Assembly (NCBI GenBank): GCA_910585945.1
Contig: CAJUHZ010000001.1
Location: forward strand, 71,240 to 135,239
Length of the DNA stretch: 64,000 nucleotides
Direction: 5' to 3'
Source: an uncultured Bilophila sp.
GTDB taxonomy: Bacteria > Desulfobacterota > Desulfovibrionia > Desulfovibrionales > Desulfovibrionaceae
The position numbers were made by a program, and so were the translations under genes. Below the pieces are notes generated by a model. That model did no database searches. It was not told where the DNA came from and worked only from the letters and a program-made list of their open reading frames with translations. Shown here piece by piece: positions 8,488-16,822 of this stretch. Numbering within the stretch: the first letter of the stretch is position 1; every line of letters starts with the position of its first letter.

Positions 8488-10299
8488 ATGAAAATTCTAT
8501 TTACAGTATTTTTTGATCCCCAGGATCTCGGTTGCCGGTATCTCGCCGCCTATATGAAGAAGCAGGGACATGAAGTGCGGATTATTGCTCTGAAGTCTGG
8601 CCTGCATGGCGAAATGCGCACGCAACCAACACAGGAAGAAATTGAAGACAGATGTCGTCGTGTGTCAGGTGGCAAGGCTGGTTTAAGCTTTTGGGGCCAA
8701 ACACAAATTTCTGACATAGAATTAAACCTTCTTACAGAAACAGTATTAAAATGGCAGCCTGATATTATGGGGTTTGGCACTCGCTCTCAAAACTTTATTC
8801 ATCTTCCCCGTATCATTCCCGCGTTGCGTGCGGGCGCGCCTCAAGCCTTTCTTGCAGCGGGCGGCTTTGGTCCGAGCCTGGAACCAGAGATTCCGTTAAA
8901 ACTTGGAGTTGACGCTGTGCTTAGGGGAGAGGGTGAATATGTTTTGTCTGACCTGGTTGCCTGCCTGTCAACAAACACATCCTGGAAAAATATACCCGGT
9001 ATCGCCTACATGGAAGACGGGGTTTTGCACAGTAACCCCATCCGTCCTGCAGAAAGAAATCTTGATTCTTTTCCATTTCCACTTTGCGACGAAAAAGATG
9101 TCATTATCATCAATGATGATAAAATATCACAATCAGTTGATATAGGCAAAAACAATGAAAAGATATGGGGGCAATCAAGTTATTTTATTTTGTCATCAAG
9201 AGGATGTACTGCTGAATGTAGTTATTGTGGAGCACGAGCATTACGAGATCTATTTAAAAAAGAGGGGGTTCTGATTCCAAGAATAAGAAGAAGATCATTG
9301 GTAAATGTATTGGATGAATTAAAAATAGCCAAGAATACAAATATAAATGTCATAATATTTATGGATGAGTTTTTTATTCATCCAATAGATGAAATGTTAT
9401 CTTTTTTTCGTGAATATAAAGAGCAGATTAATTTGCCTTTTTGGGCACATTTGTCTGTAGATCAACTTGTCAAATGTCCTGAACTCATTGATGCCGCAAT
9501 AGATGCAGGATGGTATAATTTTGTTTTTGGTTTACAGACTGGGAGTGAAGAATTTTGCAAAACAATGTATAATAGGAAAAATAATAATGACAATATAATC
9601 AAAGCCGTATCTCTGTGCTATGAAAAAGGGATGTCTGGTTATCTTTATATGATACTTGGAAATCCTCTGGAATCAGAAGAATACTTTAACTATTCTCTTG
9701 AATTGATAAAAAATTTCCCTTCATTTGATGAAAGCTGTAAACAAAGATTCTTTTTTGAAACAAACAAGTTAAGACTGCCTTATGGCGATGTACCACTCAA
9801 AACCAATCATCCTGAAATTATACACCTTTCATATCCAAATTCACAATTTTATTACAATGCAATGTTGCTTGAGTTCAGACTATTGTTTAATGATGATGAA
9901 TTTTCCTCATTGAGGAATGACAAATTATATCGTGAATATCCACACCTCCTTGGCGAATTGTATCAAAATACAATATATGAAAGACATACATCTTATTTTG
10001 AAAAGGAACTGAAACGCATTCAAGGCAAAAATGTATTTATTTATGGAGGTGGGGAAGCATACAAACAAAATCGCCATTTATTGAAAGGTATCAATATTCG
10101 TTCCATTTTGATGGATATGCCAGGCCCCGCTGAGATTGATGGAATACAGGTTATTCATCCTGAAAAAGCTGTCATCAATTCGGAAAATCCAGTTATTATT
10201 ATGGCACGTTATCAAAATATGAATACCATGTACAGGAAACTTCGATATAGATTTCCGCAACTTCATGATATTATAGGATGCTGTTTATTCAATGAATAA
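8488..10299 (+). CDS. B12-binding radical SAM protein with C-terminal Rossmann-like domain
   Basis: 603 residues. The first 190 or so resemble a cobalamin-binding domain (MKILFTVFFDPQDLGCRYLA; FGTRSQNF; AAGGFGPSLEPE; RGEGEYVL). The radical SAM cluster site is RGCTAECSYCGA (Cys240, Cys244, Cys247, C-x3-C-x2-C), followed by a TIM-barrel-like region (MDEFFIHP, FGLQTGSEEF). The end, from about residue 510 (KNVFIYGGGEAYKQNRHLL), looks like a small nucleotide-binding domain. Such enzymes often methylate or rearrange unactivated carbons. Good AAGGAG site before the ATG. From about 9060 the gene becomes markedly AT-rich while its first 570 bases match the neighbours, so the gene is mosaic. Confidence 0.82.
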   Translation: MKILFTVFFDPQDLGCRYLAAYMKKQGHEVRIIALKSGLHGEMRTQPTQEEIEDRCRRVSGGKAGLSFWGQTQISDIELNLLTETVLKWQPDIMGFGTRSQNFIHLPRIIPALRAGAPQAFLAAGGFGPSLEPEIPLKLGVDAVLRGEGEYVLSDLVACLSTNTSWKNIPGIAYMEDGVLHSNPIRPAERNLDSFPFPLCDEKDVIIINDDKISQSVDIGKNNEKIWGQSSYFILSSRGCTAECSYCGARALRDLFKKEGVLIPRIRRRSLVNVLDELKIAKNTNINVIIFMDEFFIHPIDEMLSFFREYKEQINLPFWAHLSVDQLVKCPELIDAAIDAGWYNFVFGLQTGSEEFCKTMYNRKNNNDNIIKAVSLCYEKGMSGYLYMILGNPLESEEYFNYSLELIKNFPSFDESCKQRFFFETNKLRLPYGDVPLKTNHPEIIHLSYPNSQFYYNAMLLEFRLLFNDDEFSSLRNDKLYREYPHLLGELYQNTIYERHTSYFEKELKRIQGKNVFIYGGGEAYKQNRHLLKGINIRSILMDMPGPAEIDGIQVIHPEKAVINSENPVIIMARYQNMNTMYRKLRYRFPQLHDIIGCCLFNE

Positions 10300-10319
10300 G
10301 TATATAAAAAGGCAATATC

Positions 10320-12530
10320 ATGACAACTAATAGAAAACCGCTCATCTCTGTCTTGATGCTGACATACAATCATGCGCCATATATCAGCGAAGCAATAGAA
10401 AGTGTGCTCAATCAGGAAACCGACTATATTTTGGAATTGATCATTTGTGACGATGCCTCAACTGACGGAACTCAGGATATCGCCCGTCGTTATGCGGAAA
10501 AAGACAGTCGCGTCGTTCTTTCTCTGCAACCGACAAACACAAAATTCGGAAAAAATTTTGTGGATGGCTGCTCACTCATTCAGGGCAAATATGTAGCTTT
10601 TTGCGAAGGCGACGACTACTGGACAGATTCTGGCAAACTGCAAAAACAGGTTTCCTTTCTTGAAGGACATCCTGATTTCTCCATCAGCGCCCACAAGGTT
10701 CAAATGCTGATTATGGGAGAGCAACAACCATCAAGCCAGAAACAATTCATCTATAAAGATTGTTCCGCTGACGATCAACGTATCAGAGACGGCATCTTTT
10801 ACGCGGATGAAGCCATTGCCAATTATTATTTCCAGACAGGCTCACTTGTGCTGCGCTGGAGATTTACGAAAGGATTGCCCGACTGGTTCCGCCAGCGCAT
10901 GATGTTTGACCATTTCATGTTCATGTTGCATGCGGTGGAAGGCAAAATCAAATACTTTGACGAAGCCATGAGCGTATGGCGACGGCATGGCGGCGGGTAT
11001 ACCTGGTTGCAGACACAGGACAAGGGTCTCTTTTTCCAAAAGGAGGGCGACGACTGGATCCGCATGTACCAGCACATGGATGACTTCTTTTCCCGGCGCT
11101 TCACCTGGCAGATCCGGGAGCGTATCCTGCTGGCCCTGCGCTCCATTGCCGCAAACTGCATCACTACAGGCAACATCGACCAGTTGCGGGATCTGGTTGA
11201 GAAATACCGGCCGCACTTTAACTGGGTGATCAAGGACTCCGTGCTGCTGGACGCCTTGCGCATGGCCTGCCCCGAGCATCCCGAATTTTCTCCTCCCTGG
11301 GAAAGTGCGCCTCGCGAAGAGAAACCGGCTGAAAAGGAAACTCCGCAAAAAACGCCTCCCTGCACCCCCGGGATATCACAGGAGAATGCCTCCCCTTGCA
11401 CGCCTTCTTCTCCGTCTGCGAATGCTTCTTCCGGTACGTCGGGCGAAAGCATGAACGGAGTGACAGGCGGCTGTTTTGAACTGGCTCTGGAGGACATTCC
11501 CCCGCTTCAGGGAAGCGTCTGGGAAGCATGGACAGACGGCCGGGAATACGCGCGCTTTTTCAACCTGCGTTCGGCCCTGTTCCGCTGGTTGTGGCAACGT
11601 GGCGTTTCAACGCTGTGGCTCCCCACCTATTGCCCCCCCATCCTGGAAAGCAACCGCCTTCAGTGTCAGTTTACCCGCAAGTTTTACAGTGTGGGCAACC
11701 GGCTGGAACCAACGCCGGATTTTCTGGCGGAAGTGCGGCCGGGGGAAGCTGTCCTGACCATCAGTTACCTCGGCAAACCCCTGCCCGACGCCTTTTGCGC
11801 CGCTCTGGCCGCGCGCACGGATATTCTGTGGGTGGAAGACCGCGCGCAATGCCTTGTGCCCGGCCGGGACTCCGCGGCCCATGCCGCCATCTACAGCCCG
11901 CGCAAACTCTTCGGCGTGCCGGATGGCGGCCTGCTGGTCGGCAAGGGAGCACGGGATCTTGAAAGCTGGTGTCTGGCCCCTGCACTGTCAACACTGTCGG
12001 AACGCTACAGCCTGCTGGCCGAACGCTTCGAACGCCCGGATCTGATGGACAACACCCATAATCTGCGCTGGAGCAAGCACGATATGGAGCACCAGCTCTC
12101 GCGCAGCCGCATGAGCCGCGTCACCGAGACGATCCTGCGCCGTGTGCCGCTGGCCGATATTGCCCGGCGGCGTCAGGATAACTGGGAATGCCTGTATCAG
12201 GCCCTTGGCGATCTCTGTCTGTGGCGGATAGAGCGTCCGGACTTCGCGCCCTATGCCTTCCCCCTGCTGACTCCAGAAAATTTCCCGACAGAAATTCTTC
12301 ATACCCTGCTGGCGCGCCACAATATACTGTGTCAACGTATGTGGCACCCTCTGGCGTTGCCCAAAAATCTTTACCCACTGGAAGAATCGCTTGCCAAACG
12401 TCTCTTGCTGCTTCCCTGCGATCAGCGTCACCAACGAAAAGACATGTTGCGGATGGCGAATCTGGTCAGACAAATACTTGAAAACCCTCAACTATCCGAC
12501 AATACTGGCAGCGGCTTTAATGTTATATAG
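10320..12530 (+). CDS. Bifunctional GT2 glycosyltransferase fused to DegT-like PLP domain
   Basis: 736 residues. Residues 1-300 are a GT2 glycosyltransferase (ISVLMLTYNHAPYISEAIES, CDDASTDGTQD, CEGDDYW near 96), paralogous to the GT2 part of the protein at 6399. A Pro/Ser/Thr-rich linker covers about residues 325-380. The rest has DegT-aminotransferase-like features: an acidic VEDRAQCLVPG and SPRKLFGVPDGG, whose Lys (about 529) is where the PLP lysine should be. The typical N-terminal substrate loops are reduced, so catalysis by this domain is uncertain. Base composition rises back to the high-GC norm within the gene. Confidence 0.78.
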   Translation: MTTNRKPLISVLMLTYNHAPYISEAIESVLNQETDYILELIICDDASTDGTQDIARRYAEKDSRVVLSLQPTNTKFGKNFVDGCSLIQGKYVAFCEGDDYWTDSGKLQKQVSFLEGHPDFSISAHKVQMLIMGEQQPSSQKQFIYKDCSADDQRIRDGIFYADEAIANYYFQTGSLVLRWRFTKGLPDWFRQRMMFDHFMFMLHAVEGKIKYFDEAMSVWRRHGGGYTWLQTQDKGLFFQKEGDDWIRMYQHMDDFFSRRFTWQIRERILLALRSIAANCITTGNIDQLRDLVEKYRPHFNWVIKDSVLLDALRMACPEHPEFSPPWESAPREEKPAEKETPQKTPPCTPGISQENASPCTPSSPSANASSGTSGESMNGVTGGCFELALEDIPPLQGSVWEAWTDGREYARFFNLRSALFRWLWQRGVSTLWLPTYCPPILESNRLQCQFTRKFYSVGNRLEPTPDFLAEVRPGEAVLTISYLGKPLPDAFCAALAARTDILWVEDRAQCLVPGRDSAAHAAIYSPRKLFGVPDGGLLVGKGARDLESWCLAPALSTLSERYSLLAERFERPDLMDNTHNLRWSKHDMEHQLSRSRMSRVTETILRRVPLADIARRRQDNWECLYQALGDLCLWRIERPDFAPYAFPLLTPENFPTEILHTLLARHNILCQRMWHPLALPKNLYPLEESLAKRLLLLPCDQRHQRKDMLRMANLVRQILENPQLSDNTGSGFNVI

Positions 12531-12594
12531 TTTTAAAAATCATTTTGTACATGACTTCTGCAACCCATTGCAAAGAGATTCATTGGATACCCCT

Positions 12595-13353
12595 ATGAGC
12601 ATCAACTATTCCGAGCGCGACAGCCAACTGGCCCAACGTCTGGAAAGCATTGTCCGGGATCAGCAAAGCAGTCTTGCCGATGTGCTTCGCCATTGGCCCG
12701 CCTACGTTCAGCGGCGCACGCTTCCACGCTTTCTGGCCCACTACGAACTGTTCAAAAAGGTGATGGATTTGCCCGGTTGCATCGTGGAACTTGGCGTATT
12801 CCGGGGAGCCAGCTTTTTCACCTGGGCCAACCTGCTTGAAACCTTCCACGCCAATGACCGTTCCAAAAAGGTCTACGGCTTTGATCATTTTGAGGGTTTG
12901 CGCCCCGACCATTTCCGTGACGACAAGGATGGCCCGCGCGACGGACGGGACGGAAAACAGGATTGGGCCTATCAAACCCCGGCCGAACAGATGCGTGCGC
13001 TCACGGCCCTGCACAATGACGACAATCTTTTGCCGGGCGTGGAGCGTTGCGTGCTGGTGGAAGGCGATGTGTATGAAAGCGTGCCGCGTTTTCTGGAAGA
13101 AAACCCGGGGCTGCGTATCTCTCTCCTGTACTTTGACCTGGATTTGTACGGGCCAACCAGGTTTTGTCTGGAACGCCTCTTCCCCCTTGTCGTGCGGGGC
13201 GGCGTGGTCTGCTTTGACGAATACGGCCTGATCCCCTGGGAAGGAGAAAGCCGAGCCGTTGACGAATACTTCGCCCCTCGCGGAATGCCCGCTCTGCAAC
13301 GCATGCCGTTTTCTCCCTCGCCAAGCGCCTATCTGATCAAGGAAGGGCAGTAA
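12595..13353 (+). CDS. TylF/MycF-type O-methyltransferase
   Basis: About 252 residues. The SAM-binding core is IVELGVFRGASFFTWANLL; KVYGFDHFEGL and LLYFDLDLYGPT are the acidic and metal-binding motifs of the macrocin/TylF sugar O-methyltransferase family; VVCFDEYG follows. The start is set at the ATG at 12595 (MSINYSERD), because the preceding 60 bases are AT-rich and non-coding in character; a TTG at 12583 is an alternative and the ribosome site is weak. It probably methylates a sugar hydroxyl of the glycan made by the cluster. Confidence 0.85.
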   Translation: MSINYSERDSQLAQRLESIVRDQQSSLADVLRHWPAYVQRRTLPRFLAHYELFKKVMDLPGCIVELGVFRGASFFTWANLLETFHANDRSKKVYGFDHFEGLRPDHFRDDKDGPRDGRDGKQDWAYQTPAEQMRALTALHNDDNLLPGVERCVLVEGDVYESVPRFLEENPGLRISLLYFDLDLYGPTRFCLERLFPLVVRGGVVCFDEYGLIPWEGESRAVDEYFAPRGMPALQRMPFSPSPSAYLIKEGQ

Positions 13354-13355
13354 AG

Positions 13356-14528
13356 ATGTACGAAACCGCCCTGTCGCCCCTGCTTTTGCCCGCCGGTCCC
13401 CCAAGAACGCGCCTGCTGGATCAGATGGCCGCCACCCCCCGTTACCGCAGCAACGGCCTCCCGGAAGATACGCGGGACGTGGTGATCTTTGCCGACAGGC
13501 GCAACGCTGTCGAAGCATGCGAGGCAGTGGCCGCGCATTGTCCTCAGGCGGTTATTGCCGGCGTATGCGTTCACAAGGGTGAAACAAGCTCCATCACGGC
13601 GCGGATTCATGGCGAAACGCGCTCGCTGCCTGTTCTTGCTCCGGATTGCCTGAGGGACTTCCCCCACTGCCTGGCCGTTCTTTACTGGAGCGGCTGCATT
13701 GTGCCGGATCTGCTCTATCACCTGGAAACAGCCGTGCGGAGTACCCTGAGCATCGCCCTTTTCCCACGGATTCCGATGGGCACGGGGCGCAAGAGGGATG
13801 CCGCCCTCTACACACGTCACCGCGATATCCTGGAACGCATCTATGCCGAACTGGGAGACGATGAAAGCCGGCTGAGCTTCGCCTCGGTGATCAAGGGATT
13901 GCTCACCGGGGAAGTCGACTGGCTGCGTCCTCCCGTCTGCCCGGAATACCAGCATCCGGCCACCCTGCCGGCCCCCGGCGACGTGGTCATCGACGCAGGG
14001 CTGTTTGACAGCACCGTATTGCGCCGTTTTGCCCTGGCTGTTGGGGCGCAAGGGCATGTCTACGGTTTCGAGCCGGAACCCGCCAACTTTGTTTCCGTGC
14101 AAAAAACGCTCGCCCATTACGGCGACCCCGGCAATGTGACGCTGGTGCAAAAAGGGCTGTACTCCAGCCGCGGGACAATGCTGATTTCCGATGCCGGTCC
14201 CAGCGGAACCCTTCTCGCAACGAATGACGACGTCGCCGCTTCCCCGTGTGAAGTCGTTGATGTTGACGGCTTTGCCGAGGAATACAAGCTTTCCCGGCTG
14301 GATCTGCTCAAAATGGATATTGAGGGGGCAGAGCTGGACGCTTTGCGCGGCGCTGCCGCCTCATTGCGCCGCTGGCGTCCCAAACTGCATATTTGCGCCT
14401 ACCACCATATTGACGACATTGTGGATATCCCCCTGCTCATCCGCGAGATCGTGCCGGAATACCGTTTTCACTTCACCGCGCATGTTCCCTATCTCAACGA
14501 GTATGTGTATTACGCCACGGCGCGCTGA
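13356..14528 (+). CDS. FkbM-family methyltransferase
   Basis: 390 residues. Residues 200-390 show the FkbM methyltransferase pattern: DVVIDAGLFDSTVLRRFA (motif I, altered from the usual D-x-G-A-N-x-G), GHVYGFEPEPANF, LVQKGLYSS, VDVDGFAEE and LLKMDIEGAELDAL. The first 200 residues are a separate, unrecognised domain that includes ETRSLPVLAPDC and VLYWSGCIVPD, loosely like a sugar-nucleotide-binding module. It follows the TylF-type gene by two bases and is the last gene of the cluster. A hairpin (CGTTCCC/GGGAACG) follows the stop. Confidence 0.83.
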   Translation: MYETALSPLLLPAGPPRTRLLDQMAATPRYRSNGLPEDTRDVVIFADRRNAVEACEAVAAHCPQAVIAGVCVHKGETSSITARIHGETRSLPVLAPDCLRDFPHCLAVLYWSGCIVPDLLYHLETAVRSTLSIALFPRIPMGTGRKRDAALYTRHRDILERIYAELGDDESRLSFASVIKGLLTGEVDWLRPPVCPEYQHPATLPAPGDVVIDAGLFDSTVLRRFALAVGAQGHVYGFEPEPANFVSVQKTLAHYGDPGNVTLVQKGLYSSRGTMLISDAGPSGTLLATNDDVAASPCEVVDVDGFAEEYKLSRLDLLKMDIEGAELDALRGAAASLRRWRPKLHICAYHHIDDIVDIPLLIREIVPEYRFHFTAHVPYLNEYVYYATAR

Positions 14529-14595
14529 GCTGGCAGGTCACGTTCCCTCCTCGGGAACGAGGTTAATTCTCATTCAAAGAAATATATTTATTTCA

Positions 14596-14640
14596 TCAAG
14601 TTATTCAAAATCAATACAATTGATTGAAGAAATAACTTGA
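14596..14640. repeat. AT-rich nested inverted repeat
   Basis: Outer arms TCAAGTTATT (14596-14605) and AATAACTTGA (14631-14640); inner arms AATCAAT and ATTGATT around ACA. Both are exact complements, giving an extended hairpin. It lies between the glycan cluster and the broken NYN gene, in a locally AT-rich stretch that differs from the chromosome average. It may be an operator or a mobile-element end. Confidence 0.6.
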
Positions 14641-14709
14641 CATCAACGACTGTCATCAATATGTTTTCTCCACGGCTGAGAGAAATTGGCCGTAAAAGTG
14701 CTAGAAACG

Positions 14710-14774
14710 GGCTCCGACAAATACAGGTGGACACATATAAGGATACCACTTGGAAAGTCGGAGCCATTTTTTTT
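14710..14774 (+). promoter_or_regulatory. Structured leader or attenuator before the NYN gene
   Basis: GGCTCCGAC (14710-14718) pairs perfectly with GTCGGAGCC (14757-14765); a second stem, AGGTGG with CCACTT, can form inside the loop. The outer stem is followed directly by eight T residues (14767-14774), then GGAGGA and the ATG at 14788. A terminator that abuts the ribosome site suggests attenuation of the downstream gene, or a small RNA ending here. No known riboswitch class is recognised. Confidence 0.5.
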
Positions 14775-14787
14775 GGAGGAGAGTTCC

Positions 14788-15442
14788 ATGATGAAAGTCG
14801 CTTTCTTTGTAGATGGAAATTTTTTATTCCATCAGGTTAAATATTTTAAATCTTTTTTTTGTAATGGACCCAATATTAGAAAGTATTGTGAACGTCATCT
14901 CAACCCTAATGAAAAACTCTACCGAATTTTTTATTATGATGCTCCGCCTCTTGAAAGAACTGCTACTACTCCCTGTGGAACTCCAATTGATTTTGGAAAA
15001 TCTTCAGCAGCTCAACATATGAAAAAACGCTTGGATTCCATTCGGGAAACACCTTATATGGCTCTCCGACTTGGAAAAGTGACATGGCAAAATGATTGGA
15101 TCTTATCAAATGATGTTATAACAGATCTTATGAATGGAAAGCGGGATATAACATCTCTTTGTGATCATGATTTTCAGCCTAATATTCAACATTTCAACTA
15201 TTACTTATAAAAAATTTGCCAGTAGAATTGTTCTTATTGCTGGAGATTCAGATTTTGTCCCCGCAGCAAAGCTGGCCAGAATGGAAGGAATACATGTAAC
15301 AATAGATCCAATGGGAAAAAGATTAACTCCAGACTTGATAGAGCATGTTGACTTTGTACATACTGAACTTGATCCTGATAATTCTCAAGATGTCGATCCA
15401 TCTAGAAAAAATTTCTTTGTAAAAAATTTTAAAGAAGACTGA
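14788..15442 (+). pseudogene. Broken NYN-domain (PIN-like) nuclease gene
   Basis: The N-terminal part reads MKVAFFVDGNFLFHQV, with the first catalytic Asp of NYN nucleases, and continues to DHDFQPNIQ, where the frame runs into a stop at 15210. The C-terminal part resumes in another frame as ISTITYKKFASRIVLIAGDSDFVPAAKLARMEG, the conserved second acidic half. Compared with intact NYN proteins, about ten residues around the K-G-V-D-M-x-I-G-x-D segment are missing at 15190-15195, with a net frame change, so a small deletion has removed a catalytic Asp. Excellent GGAGGA site before the ATG. AT-rich, unlike its neighbours, which suggests recent acquisition followed by decay. Confidence 0.8.
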
Positions 15443-15555
15443 GCGTTTCATCTATCATAACTGCATCTTTTCGCCTCCAACAGCCTCCCGCATAACAGGT
15501 GTTTGTCTGTTTCGGAAGCTAAGCTTCCTCAACAGGCTAAAGTCGTTAATATAAG

Positions 15556-15589
15556 CAGGGCATTCCCGCAATCTCGCGGGGATGCCCTG
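15556..15589. terminator. Strong GC hairpin between convergent genes
   Basis: CAGGGCATTCCCGC pairs with GCGGGGATGCCCTG (14 bp, one G-T) around a 6-nt loop. It lies between the NYN remnant (plus) and echF (minus), so it could stop transcription from either side; only TTT follows on the plus strand, so it is not a textbook T-tract terminator. A smaller hairpin, GGAAGC/GCTTCC, lies just upstream near 15516-15530. Confidence 0.55.
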
Positions 15590-15775
15590 TTTCGCGTGCA
15601 AGGGGGGAAGTCCTTTCGTCCTTTAGGGCGTATTCACACGGCTTTTGTCCTCTACCTGCGTCAAAAAGGCTTTTTATTCCGGTCAAGCGCCATAAGAGCA
15701 CATTCCCTTCATAAAAAGCCTTTTTTCCCTGGCGGAGAACAACATTTCTCGTGGCGTGAACACGCCCCAACTGCT

Positions 15776-16753
15776 CTACGCTCCCTTTTTGCCGCTCTTG
15801 CCGCCGGATTTCCTGCCGCGTTTGGCGCTCTCGGCCCTGGTTGCAGTCTTGCTCGCGGCAGTCTGCCCGGAGGAAGGCTCGGCCTTTGCCTCGGAAGGCG
15901 CTTCGCTGGTTGTCGCCGGCGCGGCCGGCTCTGCCCGAGTCGGCTCTGTCGGTTCGGACGCCGCTCCCGCGGGTTCGGCCGGAGCCGCATCAACCGCCGG
16001 AGCCGCCGGTTCCGGAGCGCCCGCATCCTGAGCCATATTCTCGGCCGTATCCGGGGTCACATTCCGGGCCGCATCCTGAGCCGTGCCGCGATCGGGCGCG
16101 GCCTCGCCGGCAAGGGAAGCGACTTCCACCCCTTCCAGGGGCGCGCTCACGGGCACATGGACAATGGCCTCGCTGGACAGGCCAAGCGTGTTTTCCGGCG
16201 CGATCCGGGCTGTTTGCGGCGCAACGGCAGGCGCGGCCTCTTCCGTCTTGCGCTTTGCCGGGGGAACAGGCGCGGGGCGGGCCGCCGGCACGGGCGAGGC
16301 GGGCGTATCCTCCGGCTCGGCGGTGATCTTTGTGGCGGCGATGACGCTCGGCGGGGGCGTTTCCGCATGAATCTCGCCGGGCGCGGCTTTGGGCATGGAC
16401 GCCAGGCGCGGCCGGGCCACGCGGGCCTGTCCCTTGTGATAAACCACGAACTTGTCGGGCACCGGGCTGCGATGGGTGCTCAGCATGAAAAGGCTCTTTG
16501 TGGGGCAGACTTCCACGCAAATGCCGCAGTACACGCAGGAGAAGGGATCGTAACCCCAGTACGCTTCCTTGGGATCGGTGGAAATGCATTGCGCCGGGCA
16601 CTTGGTGGAGCACATGCGGCAGAAGATGCAACTCTGCACATGGTTGACGAGCCTGCCCCGATAGTTTTCAAAGGGATCCCGCTTGACCAGAGGATATTTG
16701 CGCGTGGCCGGGCGCTTCACAAAGTTACGGATGAGGGTTTGGATCATTTGCAT
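15776..16753 (-). CDS. echF: Ech hydrogenase polyferredoxin-type subunit EchF with long tail
   Basis: 325 residues. Residues 1-125 are the two-[4Fe-4S] NuoI-like subunit: C42-x2-C45-x2-C48-x3-C52 in CIFCRMCSTKCP and C73-x2-C76-x2-C79-x3-C83 in CVYCGICVEVCP. These clusters pass electrons from reduced ferredoxin toward the catalytic subunits at the inner membrane face. The remaining roughly 200 residues are an Ala/Pro/Glu-rich low-complexity tail ending in a Lys/Gly-rich stretch (GRKSGGKSGKKGA), far beyond usual EchF length. It is the last gene of the operon. The same stretch read on the plus strand is a shadow. Confidence 0.9.
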   Translation of the reverse strand: MQMIQTLIRNFVKRPATRKYPLVKRDPFENYRGRLVNHVQSCIFCRMCSTKCPAQCISTDPKEAYWGYDPFSCVYCGICVEVCPTKSLFMLSTHRSPVPDKFVVYHKGQARVARPRLASMPKAAPGEIHAETPPPSVIAATKITAEPEDTPASPVPAARPAPVPPAKRKTEEAAPAVAPQTARIAPENTLGLSSEAIVHVPVSAPLEGVEVASLAGEAAPDRGTAQDAARNVTPDTAENMAQDAGAPEPAAPAVDAAPAEPAGAASEPTEPTRAEPAAPATTSEAPSEAKAEPSSGQTAASKTATRAESAKRGRKSGGKSGKKGA

Positions 16754-16822
16754 GGAATACCTCCGGGATGCGTCCCGAGCGGATTGACTTTGAAATCGCG
16801 TCCAGCCTCAAGGCGGGCAAGA

